From Bryobacterales bacterium (lineage in GTDB: Bacteria; Acidobacteriota; Terriglobia; Bryobacterales; Bryobacteraceae): DNA of 6,130 bases. The notes below the pieces were generated by a model. It was not told the origin of the DNA, did no database searches, and was given only the letters and a program-made list of their open reading frames with translations. Location: the NCBI GenBank assembly GCA_003164075.1, contig PLRZ01000527.1:3017-9146 (forward strand), given 5' to 3'. This document shows positions 1 through 5,947 of the stretch, piece after piece (positions within the stretch are counted from its first letter, which is position 1; every line of letters begins with the position of its first letter). The translations under genes and the position numbers were made by a program.

Positions 1-834
1 CTTCTGGTCGTACTCGTCGCCGCGGGCCCGCATGTCCACCAGCAGCTTGTCCCACGAGGTATAGAGCTGCGCACTGAGAGTATTCAGCTCGCCGGCCTGC
101 TTCGGCAGATCGGCGGCGCAAGTTTGCAGGCTTGCCTCAAACCCCAGCAGCGCTCCGATATCCGCGCCCGTCAGATTGCCGGCGGCAGCCTTCCGCCGTG
201 CCTCGGCGGTGGATTGCCAGCGGGTGTCGGCCTGCGTCACGATGGCGCGCGCGGAGGCGAGCCGCGCTTCCAGGTCGGACTTCTTCTCCGGCCAATCGGT
301 CGCGGCGCGCTCCACCGCGGCCGTTAGGGGGCCCAGGTCGAAGCCATGGATCGCCTGGTAGTTGCGCTCCATTTCGGGAATCTGTTCCGGCAGATGGTTG
401 CCGGCGTCCACCCAGTGGGCCGCATCTTTTTGAATGGCAGTGGCGTCCGCCAGCGCTTGCGCGCGGAGTTTCCCTTCGTGCGACAGCAGCGTTTCCACCT
501 GCTGCCGGTCCGCGCGGCGATCGCGCTTTTCGATGCGCGTGAGCTGGTCCACATCGTCGGCGGCCGAGCGGAGCTGGCCCGCGGCCTGGCCGAAGCGGTC
601 TGCCCATTCCCGGCCGAATGGCAACGCGTCGAACAGGTCGGGCGCCGCCTGCACCTGGTCGGCCACCTGGCTGCGGGCCGCGCCAAGCTGGGACTGCGAG
701 GTAACCAGCGCGGCCCTCTCGGCATCGATGTGTCCGCGCACACTGCCCGGTAAGTGGTCCAGCGCGTTGGCCGCGACCACCACGATCAGCACTATCAACA
801 GGGCGGCGGCAATACGTAATTGAGATCGGCTCAT
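1..834 (-). CDS. Membrane-anchored helical protein of unknown function (3' end outside window)
   Basis: This frame is open from the ATG at 834 to the left edge, giving 278 visible residues with no stop. A clean Shine-Dalgarno (GTGAGGAAGCT before ATG) supports the start. Residues 8-24 (IAAALLIVLIVVVAANA) form one hydrophobic segment after a basic N-terminus, as in a signal anchor or uncleaved signal peptide; no lipobox Cys is seen. The rest is soluble, rich in Ala, Gln, Asp, Glu and Arg, poor in Gly and Pro, and looks mostly alpha-helical and coiled-coil-like. It probably lies outside the cytoplasmic membrane. It is the fourth gene of the PspA cluster, 19 nt after the DUF4178-like gene. I do not recognise the family. 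An envelope-stress role is inferred only from its neighbours. The alternative frames here are shadows. Confidence 0.8.
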   Translation of the reverse strand, partial: MSRSQLRIAAALLIVLIVVVAANALDHLPGSVRGHIDAERAALVTSQSQLGAARSQVADQVQAAPDLFDALPFGREWADRFGQAAGQLRSAADDVDQLTRIEKRDRRADRQQVETLLSHEGKLRAQALADATAIQKDAAHWVDAGNHLPEQIPEMERNYQAIHGFDLGPLTAAVERAATDWPEKKSDLEARLASARAIVTQADTRWQSTAEARRKAAAGNLTGADIGALLGFEASLQTCAADLPKQAGELNTLSAQLYTSWDKLLVDMRARGDEYDQK

Positions 835-853
835 AGCTTCCTCACCGCGGCCT

Positions 854-1483
854 CTAAGTCCGGCCGCGGTAAACCGTGACATCCCCCGCGGGAATTCCGG
901 TGTATCGCGTCACGGCAAACGGTTCCCCTTCGGCCTTCCGAATGCCGATCGACCCTTTGCCATTCTGCTCCTGAAATTCCCAGTAATAGAAACCTGTGGC
1001 GCTGGCCTGGTCGTCGCGCGTCGATTGCACTTCGCGGCTCAGCCGGTATAGCCACACTTTGCCGTCGAACTCAAACGAATCGGCGGTATTCTGGCGTTGG
1101 TCCATTTCGGCCAGATCCTCTTCGGCCAGCCCGAGATCTTCAATCGTCACCTTGCGGGCGTCCGAATGGAGGCTTACTTCCACCTCTTCGTCACCACCCA
1201 CGCGCACCGCCACGCGGCGCTCCAGGTACGGGCCGCCGAGTTCGAACCAGCGGCGCGTGCCGGCATCGTAGCGAGTCACGCGGTCGACCGTGAAATCCAG
1301 GTCGGCGTAATTCTCCCCCGCGCCGGAGATGGAGAGGGCATCTCCGGCGCGGGCATCGGACACCTTGAGGTTGGCCAGGTCCGCGGCCGGCCCGGCGGGC
1401 GCCGGCGCTGTTTTCTTGAAGAGTTGCATCAGCACAGTCCCCAGTAGAATTCCCAGCGCCAACAGGATGAGCAGAGTGAGCAT
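854..1483 (-). CDS. Membrane-anchored DUF4178-like protein
   Basis: The protein is 209 aa. Residues 1-20 (MLTLLILLALGILLGTVLMQ) are a single N-terminal membrane helix followed by LFKK and a short Ala/Pro linker. Residues from about 38 to 207 form a beta-rich domain: a GDALSISG start, RRWFELGG near 78-84, FDGKVWLYRL at 139-148, FYYWEF at 165-170 and a C-terminal YTGIPAGDVTVY. This series (GD near the start, W-E-L, F-x-G-x-x-W, Y-W-E-F, then a small-residue loop before the end) resembles DUF4178, a domain known to occur beside PspA homologues and polyamine-synthesis-like genes. The family call is from memory. DUF2491 (YjfK), which sits in the same position in enterobacteria, is the alternative. 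The ATG is 3 nt after the pspA stop with only a weak Shine-Dalgarno, so translation is probably coupled to pspA. Its biochemical role is unknown. Confidence 0.75.
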   Translation of the reverse strand: MLTLLILLALGILLGTVLMQLFKKTAPAPAGPAADLANLKVSDARAGDALSISGAGENYADLDFTVDRVTRYDAGTRRWFELGGPYLERRVAVRVGGDEEVEVSLHSDARKVTIEDLGLAEEDLAEMDQRQNTADSFEFDGKVWLYRLSREVQSTRDDQASATGFYYWEFQEQNGKGSIGIRKAEGEPFAVTRYTGIPAGDVTVYRGRT

Positions 1484-1486
1484 TCG

Positions 1487-2245
1487 TTACGCACTCGTAT
1501 TGCCCGTGGAAACACCGGCCCGCAATTCCTTCGGCATGGTGGGCGCGGGCAACTTACTCTTCTGCCGCTCCGCCTTGAGCGCCGCTAACTCCGAATCCAC
1601 GCTGTGGCTGCCGAGCTGCGCGAACTGCGCTTCCAGATCGTCATCCTTGCCGGCCGACGCCAACTGGTCGAAGGCCTTGGCGGTAGCTTCTTCCTTGGCC
1701 ACCGATTGTTCGAACTTATTGAGCTGCGAGAAAGCGTTATCGGCGCTGCCCAGCCCGGCCATGGCTTCCGACACCTTGCGCTGCGCCATGGCGGCGTTCT
1801 TGCGGGCCACCAGCGTGGTCGCCGTACGGTCGCCTTCGTCGATCTTGCGTTTGAGATCGGCCACCTGCTGTTTGAGCTTCTCGCTGGTCTGCTGCGCGGC
1901 CGTTACGGCCTGCTGCATGGAGGCGACTTGCTGATCGCATTCGGCCTTCTTGGCCAGAGCCCTGCGAGCCAGGTCCTCATTGCCGGCGTCGAGCGCGACG
2001 CCGGCGCGATCCTTCCATTCCTGCGATTGCCGCACGTACTTCTGATACTCGGCGTCCAGGCGATTGTAGTTACTCATGGCCATGGCCGAGGAGTTAATCA
2101 CCTTGTTCAATTCGGTCCGCATGTCGGCCACGGTCTGCTTCACCGTGGTTTCGAACGTCGCATCTTCCAGCGCATCGACGCCCGAGTTCGCCTCGCCGCG
2201 GGCCACACGGCCCACCCGGCTGAATATATCGGATAAGAATGCCAT
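1487..2245 (-). CDS. pspA: PspA/IM30 family phage shock protein
   Basis: This 252-aa PspA/IM30 (ESCRT-III-like) protein is a peripheral inner-membrane protein. Members of the family form oligomers on stressed membranes and help keep them ion-tight. Residues 1-16 (MAFLSDIFSRVGRVAR) can form the amphipathic membrane-binding helix. Residues 27-60 (EDATFETTVKQTVADM onward) match the conserved helix that begins E-D-P in relatives, with Ala here in place of Pro. The family hallmark ALDAGNEDLARRAL is at 84-97, a long coiled coil covers roughly 100-140, and ARKNAAMAQRKVSEAM is at 147-162. The last 20 or so residues are Pro/Thr/Ser-rich and probably disordered; E. coli PspA is shorter, at 222 aa. GAGGAAGAG about 2 nt before the ATG gives a ribosome site with AGGA 6 nt away. 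It lies 21 nt after the 139-aa gene. No pspF, pspB or pspC is visible, so control is unlikely to be of the classical E. coli type. Confidence 0.93.
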   Translation of the reverse strand: MAFLSDIFSRVGRVARGEANSGVDALEDATFETTVKQTVADMRTELNKVINSSAMAMSNYNRLDAEYQKYVRQSQEWKDRAGVALDAGNEDLARRALAKKAECDQQVASMQQAVTAAQQTSEKLKQQVADLKRKIDEGDRTATTLVARKNAAMAQRKVSEAMAGLGSADNAFSQLNKFEQSVAKEEATAKAFDQLASAGKDDDLEAQFAQLGSHSVDSELAALKAERQKSKLPAPTMPKELRAGVSTGNTSA

Positions 2246-2266
2246 ATCTCTTCCTCGTCCTCTCCT

Positions 2267-2686
2267 TTATTGAGCGAGGCTGCCCAACAGGCGCCGCGCA
2301 CTCATCACATCCGCCAGCAGGAAATGCACGCACGAGAGGATATCGTCCTCATCCTCCGGCCCCATGTCCTGCAGCTTGCAGAAATTATTCAGGCTGACGG
2401 CTACCTGATCGCCGCCGGCCTCGTACAACTGAAAGTGCGAAGTGGAAATGCCGTTCTCCGCGGCCAGCATCTGTGCCATGATGGCGGGCGTGACGGCCGC
2501 GCGCGGGACTACCGTACAGACCAGTGAGAGAAATAAAATCTCGCCGGCAAGCACGGCCTCGACCGCAATGCCGCTGCCGGTTTCGCGGATTTTCAAAGTG
2601 TCGGGCGCTGGTTCGGAGACGTCGTAGCCTCGCTCCGCCAACAGCGCGTGGATCTGGCCCAACTGCGGGCTGGTTGTCGCTGTCAT
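2267..2686 (-). CDS. Small acidic protein ahead of pspA, YbjN/YjfI-like by appearance
   Basis: The protein is 139 aa and acidic, with no signal peptide or membrane helix. The order of elements is an N-terminal helix (LGQIHALLAERGYDV, 9-23), strands around LKIRETGSGIAVEAVL and ILFLSLVCTVV, a helical VTPAIMAQMLAAENG stretch, further strands (HFQLYEAGG, QVAVSLNN), and a C-terminal helix (DDILSCVHFLLADVMSARRLL). This helix-strands-helix layout is like the YbjN/secretion-chaperone-type fold. Gene order (just before pspA) is like yjfI (DUF2170) of E. coli. I cannot decide between these from the sequence alone, and the function is unknown; binding to PspA or regulating it would be a reasonable guess. 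It is the first gene of the cluster, directly after the promoter and inverted repeat. No in-frame upstream start was found; the ATG at 2686 is used although its Shine-Dalgarno is distant. Confidence 0.8.
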   Translation of the reverse strand: MTATTSPQLGQIHALLAERGYDVSEPAPDTLKIRETGSGIAVEAVLAGEILFLSLVCTVVPRAAVTPAIMAQMLAAENGISTSHFQLYEAGGDQVAVSLNNFCKLQDMGPEDEDDILSCVHFLLADVMSARRLLGSLAQ

Positions 2687-2700
2687 AAGTTCAGTATCTG

Positions 2701-2706
2701 CTCCTC
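2701..2706 (-). promoter_or_regulatory. Shine-Dalgarno with long spacing, 139-aa gene
   Basis: On the minus strand the sequence reads GAGGAG, a near-perfect Shine-Dalgarno core, but it ends 14 nt before the ATG at 2686 where 5-9 nt is usual. The ATG that overlaps the site (AATGAGGAG) is followed by a TGA after five codons and cannot be the gene start. Either translation is inefficient or a downstream TTG (codon 9) is used; I keep the ATG. Confidence 0.5.
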
Positions 2707-2732
2707 ATTTTTCTGCCGCCACATCTAGACTA

Positions 2733-2759
2733 TTGCAATATGTGATAATGATATTGCAA
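2733..2759. promoter_or_regulatory. Perfect 9-9-9 inverted repeat, probable operator
   Basis: TTGCAATAT (2733-2741) and its exact reverse complement ATATTGCAA (2751-2759) flank a 9-nt spacer (GTGATAATG). The right arm overlaps the -10 box and the left arm lies at the predicted transcription start, so a dimeric protein bound here would block RNA polymerase. Arm centres are 18 bp apart. The repressor family cannot be named from the site alone, and no regulator gene is in the window. Confidence 0.65.
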
Positions 2760-2777
2760 ATTGCGATTGCTTGTCAA
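2748..2777 (-). promoter_or_regulatory. Sigma70-type promoter of the PspA cluster
   Basis: Reading the minus strand, TTGACA (2777-2772) is a perfect -35 box. It is followed after 18 nt by TATCAT (2753-2748), one mismatch from the -10 consensus. The expected start is near 2741-2740, giving a leader of about 54 nt before the ATG at 2686. The site lies in a distinctly AT-rich stretch. No sigma54 (-24/-12) motif was found, although sigma54 is what drives the classical E. coli psp operon. Confidence 0.7.
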
Positions 2778-2967
2778 GTGGAAAATAGCGCCTGTTTTCA
2801 GTGGCATACCGAAACCTCACCGGAAAGCGGCGTGCGGCTGGGGATTGCGTGGCACAGGCGCGGAATACGCTCCTTGCCCAGATCGGTTACACACCCATCG
2901 AACTCGTGAAATCTCCCTCGCGTGGACCCGCGTGTTATTCTGAAAGCTCCCACAGGGGCATCCCTCC
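2778..2967 (+). other. Leader/upstream region of trpEG, no clear promoter
   Basis: This is non-coding sequence between the AT-rich promoter patch and trpEG. I found no convincing -35/-10 pair, no leader peptide with tandem Trp codons and no terminator with a T run. Two things are visible near its end. One is a direct repeat CGCGTG at 2919-2924 and 2929-2934, one helical turn apart. The other is a weak hairpin in which CCCGCGTG (2927-2934) partly pairs with CACAGGGG (2951-2958), covering the AGGGG Shine-Dalgarno. Neither is strong enough to call a regulator. Confidence 0.3.
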
Positions 2968-5115
2968 ATGCGCCAACAAAGCTATACGACTCCCCACGGG
3001 ATTGTGGTCACGCGCGCCGTTTCAAAAGTCGGTTTCCGCAAGGGACTGGCACACCTTCTGCGCGAGTTGGACCAACACCGTGGCATTTATCTTTCTTCGG
3101 GATATGAGTTCCCCGGAAGATACTCGCGCTGGGATATCGCCTCCACCTGCCCACCGCTCGAAATCGTCTCCTACGACCGCCGCGTGGAGTTTCGCCCGCT
3201 CAATCCGCGCGGACACAAGATCGCCGAACTGTTCCACGTGGTGCTGGCCGATCATCCGCACTGGGAGGAGTTCGCATTTGAAGACGAAATCCTCGCCGGC
3301 CGTCTAAAACCGCTGCCTGCGCTGTTTCCCGAAGAGGAGCGCAGCAAGCAGCCTTCGGTCTTCTCGATTCTGCGCACGCTGATCCATGAATTCCGCGGCG
3401 CGCAGGATTCGCGCCTGGGCTTCATCGGCGCGTTCGGCTACGACCTGCTGTTCCAGTTCGAGCCGATTCAGAAGAAGCTGCCGCGCCACGGCCACAAAGA
3501 CCTGCACCTCTACTTGTGCGACGACATCTGTTTCATGGATCGCAAGAAGGAACAGATCGAGCGCTTCCAGTACGAATTCGAGCGCGGCACCGTGTCCACC
3601 CGCGGCCTCCCGCGCGACGCCCGGAAAATCGTGCCGCCGCCCGCGCTGCCGCCCAGCCCCATCGTGTGCGACCATCGGCCGGAAGAGTACATGGCCGCGG
3701 TGGAAAAGGTCCGCGAGGGCATGCGCTGCGGCGATTATTACGAAGTGGTCTTGCGCCAGACCTTCCGCACTCCGTACTCGGGGAAGGCCTCCGACCTGTT
3801 CCAGCGCGTGCAGCACGCCAGCCCCAGTCCTTACGAGTTCCTGCTGCAATTCGGCGAGGAACAACTGGTGGGCGCCTCGCCCGAGATCTTCGTTCGCGTG
3901 GAAGGCCAGCGCGTGGAGACTTGCCCCATCTCCGGCACCGCCCAGCGCACGGGCGACCCCTTGCGCGACGCCGACAACATTCGCGAACTGCTGAAATCGA
4001 CCAAGGAAGAGTCTGAGCTGACCATGTGTACGGACGTGGACCGCAACGACAAATCGCGCGTCTGCGATCCGGGCAGCGTACACGTGATCGGCCGGCGGCT
4101 CATCGAAAGCTACGCCGGCGTCTTCCACACCGTGGACCACGTGGAGGGCCGCATCAAAGATGGCAACGACGGGTTGGATGCGTTCCTGACTCATATGTGG
4201 GCGGTGACCATGATCGGCGCACCCAAGAAGGCGGCGGCGCGCGCGATTGAGGACCTGGAGACCAGCGCGCGCGGCTGGTACGGCGGCGCCATCGGAATGA
4301 TCTCGCTCAACGGCGACATCAATACCGGCATCCTCATCCGCACCACTTATCTCAAGGACGGCATGGCCTCCTACCCGGTGGGCGCGACGCTGCTCTACGA
4401 TTCCATCCCGGAGATGGAGGAGCGCGAAACACGCATGAAAGCCACGGCTTTCTTCCGCACTTTGGGAGTAGAAGCGCCCAAACCCGTGGCGGCCGTTCGC
4501 GAGCCCGTGGGCGCCGGCGTGAAACTGATGCTGGCCGACAACGACGATTGCTTCATTCACACGCTGGCCAACTACGCGCGCCAGACCGGTGCCGAAGTGG
4601 TGACCTATCGCGCCGGGTTCCCGCCGGAACTGATCCGGCAGGTGGCTCCCAGCATGATTTTGATTTCGCCCGGCCCCGGCCGTCCGCGCGATTTCGGCGT
4701 ACCCGATCTGGTGCTGACCGCCGTTCGTTTATGCGTCCCGGTCTTCGGCGTTTGCCTGGGTCTGCAAGGAATCGTGGAGGCTTTCGGCGGCGAGTTGGGA
4801 GTGCTCGACTACCCCATGCATGGCAAGCCGTCGCTGGTGCGCCATCGCGGTGTGGGCGTGTTCGAAGGGCTGCCCGAGGAGTTCCAGGTGGGCCGTTATC
4901 ATTCGCTGTACGCGCGGCGCGAAACTTTCCCGGCGTGTCTGGAAGTGACGGCGGAGACGGAAGACGGCGTCATCATGGGGGTCCGCCATCGCGAGTTGCC
5001 GATCGAGGCGGTGCAGTTCCATCCGGAGTCGATTCTCACCGCGGAAGACGGCCACGGGCTGAAGCTGATGGAGAATGCCGTCAGGCTGGGGAAGCCCCGG
5101 CTGGCGCTGCGTTAG
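2968..5115 (+). CDS. trpEG: Fused anthranilate synthase TrpE(G), components I and II
   Basis: The enzyme makes anthranilate from chorismate and glutamine, the first committed step of tryptophan synthesis. The protein is 715 aa, close to the roughly 720-730 aa of rhizobial and Azospirillum TrpE(G). Residues 1-230 form the regulatory N-terminal region, with SSGYEFPGRYSRWD at 43-56 as in other fused enzymes. The chorismate-binding half (about 235-500) has GASPEIFVR (302-310), PISGT (320-324), EESELTMCTDVDRNDKSRVC (347-366), FHTVDHVEGR (386-395, His387 at the catalytic His position), IGAPK (416-420), YGGAIG (438-443) and INTGILIRT (451-459). The amidotransferase half (about 517-705) has SPGPGRPRDFG (567-577), FGVCLGLQG with nucleophile Cys596, and QFHPES with His685 and Glu687. 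All three triad residues are present, so it should use glutamine. AGGGG 9 nt before the ATG supports the start. PhzE-type ADIC synthases share the layout but are shorter; the N-terminal motif favours TrpE(G). No other trp gene is adjacent. Confidence 0.93.
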   Translation: MRQQSYTTPHGIVVTRAVSKVGFRKGLAHLLRELDQHRGIYLSSGYEFPGRYSRWDIASTCPPLEIVSYDRRVEFRPLNPRGHKIAELFHVVLADHPHWEEFAFEDEILAGRLKPLPALFPEEERSKQPSVFSILRTLIHEFRGAQDSRLGFIGAFGYDLLFQFEPIQKKLPRHGHKDLHLYLCDDICFMDRKKEQIERFQYEFERGTVSTRGLPRDARKIVPPPALPPSPIVCDHRPEEYMAAVEKVREGMRCGDYYEVVLRQTFRTPYSGKASDLFQRVQHASPSPYEFLLQFGEEQLVGASPEIFVRVEGQRVETCPISGTAQRTGDPLRDADNIRELLKSTKEESELTMCTDVDRNDKSRVCDPGSVHVIGRRLIESYAGVFHTVDHVEGRIKDGNDGLDAFLTHMWAVTMIGAPKKAAARAIEDLETSARGWYGGAIGMISLNGDINTGILIRTTYLKDGMASYPVGATLLYDSIPEMEERETRMKATAFFRTLGVEAPKPVAAVREPVGAGVKLMLADNDDCFIHTLANYARQTGAEVVTYRAGFPPELIRQVAPSMILISPGPGRPRDFGVPDLVLTAVRLCVPVFGVCLGLQGIVEAFGGELGVLDYPMHGKPSLVRHRGVGVFEGLPEEFQVGRYHSLYARRETFPACLEVTAETEDGVIMGVRHRELPIEAVQFHPESILTAEDGHGLKLMENAVRLGKPRLALR

Positions 5116-5127
5116 CGGCTTCGCCGC
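5115..5127 (+). other. Small hairpin just after trpEG stop
   Basis: GCGGC (5115-5119) and GCCGC (5123-5127) can pair around a 3-nt loop, beginning at the last base of the trpEG stop codon. No T run follows, so it is not a standard intrinsic terminator. It may help stabilise the 3' end. Confidence 0.3.
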
Positions 5128-5135
5128 GGGCGATC

Positions 5136-5342
5136 AGCTTTCAGCTTTTGAACTCCCTTACCTGGTTTCTGTCGCGAAACTCCGACTCGTAACGGCAAGA
5201 CCGCTCCCTTGCGGTCGCGGCTCGGTAACAAGTCGCGTGGAGTCATCGCTGCGTTACCGAGCCGCGACCGCCAGGGAGCGGTTTCTTGAGTTTCGCGACA
5301 GAAAGTAGTTGGCGCCCCGGCGCGTGAGGCGTGCTGAAAGCT
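5136..5342. repeat. Outer terminal inverted repeats of an intergenic palindromic element
   Basis: AGCTTTCAGC (5136-5145) is matched exactly in inverse orientation by GCTGAAAGCT (5333-5342). The pair encloses the longer palindrome, giving a 207-bp unit with terminal repeats like a small non-autonomous mobile element. No target-site duplication is visible outside the repeats, and there is no coding capacity that I trust. The 10-bp arms could also be a separate simple repeat. Confidence 0.5.
5166..5304. repeat. Large REP-like nested palindrome
   Basis: The outer arms, 5166-5182 (TTTCTGTCGCGAAACTC) and 5288-5304, are perfect 17-bp inverted copies. The inner arms, 5200-5229 and 5253-5282, pair over 30 bp with one mismatch. 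The loop is 23 nt (5230-5252). The left side has about 12 extra nt between outer and inner arms. Each inner arm is itself a hairpin: GACCGC-TCCCTT-GCGGTC at 5199-5216, and ACCGC-CAGGGA-GCGGT at 5267-5282. The whole is therefore two REP-like units in inverted orientation, as in BIME-type elements. It sits between convergent genes, where it could act as a two-way transcription stop or protect 3' ends. From memory, closely similar ACCGCTCCCT...GCGGTCGCGGCTCG elements are common in soil Acidobacteriota. Confidence 0.88.
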
Positions 5343-5353
5343 AACCGCTCTCC

Positions 5354-5942
5354 TCACGGCATCTGCGGGCTGGCGCTCTTGAGAATCCGCGCGATCCAAT
5401 CGGCGTGGGGCCGCCCGCATTCGGCAAGCGCCTGCAATTCGCGCTCTACGTCATACTCCACGCGGCGGATCGACGCCTGCGAATCGTCCAGCAGGAGGTA
5501 TGCCGCGCGACAGTCGCCATCGTGAGGAAGACCCACGCTGCCGCTATTGGCCGCTCTCGGGACTGGCATGCACCAGCGCCAACGCGCCCTGAACGTAAAC
5601 CCGCGGCAGCCCGCGCAGCCAGGCCAGCCGTTCCTCGCCCAGCGTTTCGCGAGCCGCCGCGGCCATCTCCTCAATCGCGTCGAACATAGACTTGAGATGC
5701 GGCAACGGACCGGCGAAGCGCGCCAGCGATTCGGGATCGAACAGCATCTCATCCGTGTTGCCGGCCACGCCTTGCCAGCCGAGATCGCGAATCCGGTCCA
5801 CAATTTCGACGGGGCTCGATCCGTTATCGGCCAAATCTCCGCCGTGGAGGATCAGGTCGGGAGAAGTCTGCCGCAGGTCGGCGAGGACCGCTTCGAAAGC
5901 GGTGCGGTTGCCGTGGATGTCGGAGACGATAGCGATGCGCAC
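5354..5942 (-). pseudogene. Calcineurin-like metallophosphoesterase with internal deletion and frameshift
   Basis: Reading leftward from the GTG at 5942, the sequence begins MRIAIVSDIHGN (Asp8 and His10), then HGGDLAD (33-39, Asp36), GNTDEM (61-66) and LVHASPES (123-130). These are the leading metal-site motifs of the YfcE-like/DNA-repair-type phosphoesterase family. The frame ends with TAG at 5546-5544, two codons after SPES. From 5551 a different frame gives ANSGSVGLPHDGD and the usual family tail (RRVEYDVERELQAL, then PHADW, ending at TGA 5356-5354). Relatives of about 240 aa carry roughly 40-45 residues between these two parts, including the GH-x-H metal motif; here they are absent. The gene is thus deleted and out of frame, not merely misread. 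An alternative GTG start at 5948 overlaps the upstream TAG (TAGTG), suggesting former translational coupling. The GTG at 5942 has better Shine-Dalgarno spacing (GGA 9 nt away). The truncated 132-aa product would lack part of the active site. Confidence 0.8.
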
Positions 5943-5947
5943 GGCCA

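Noticed and set aside
137..823. Several open frames on both strands around 124-823
   Set aside because: The minus frame starting at 834 is open throughout, has a good Shine-Dalgarno and encodes a membrane helix plus helical domain; the others are Arg/Ala/Pro-rich shadows.
1604..2236. Plus-strand open frame of 210 codons opposite pspA
   Set aside because: The opposite strand encodes clear PspA; this frame shows no family motif or ribosome site and is a codon-bias shadow.
2841..2870. GGCAC near 2851 as a sigma54 -24 element
   Set aside because: The matching -12 GC at the right spacing is absent (CGGA is found instead of TTGC).
2921..2932. TGGACCCGCG resembling the T-box core TGGNACCGCG upstream of trpEG
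   Set aside because: There is one mismatch in the core, no recognisable specifier stem, AG-bulge or terminator, and CG-rich matches like this arise by chance here.
2761..2943. Possible leader peptide or small gene upstream of trpEG
   Set aside because: It starts with a TTG inside the divergent promoter, lacks a ribosome site and has scattered rather than tandem Trp codons, so it does not look like a trp attenuator.
3304..4560. Long antisense open frame (418 codons) opposite trpEG
   Set aside because: It lies wholly inside a confidently identified gene, its product is His/Ala/Arg-rich low-information sequence, and long shadow frames are expected in GC-rich coding DNA.
5112..5420. Open frames crossing the palindromic element on both strands
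   Set aside because: They are translations of the repeat itself (peptides like SRDRKGAV), a common source of false hypothetical proteins.
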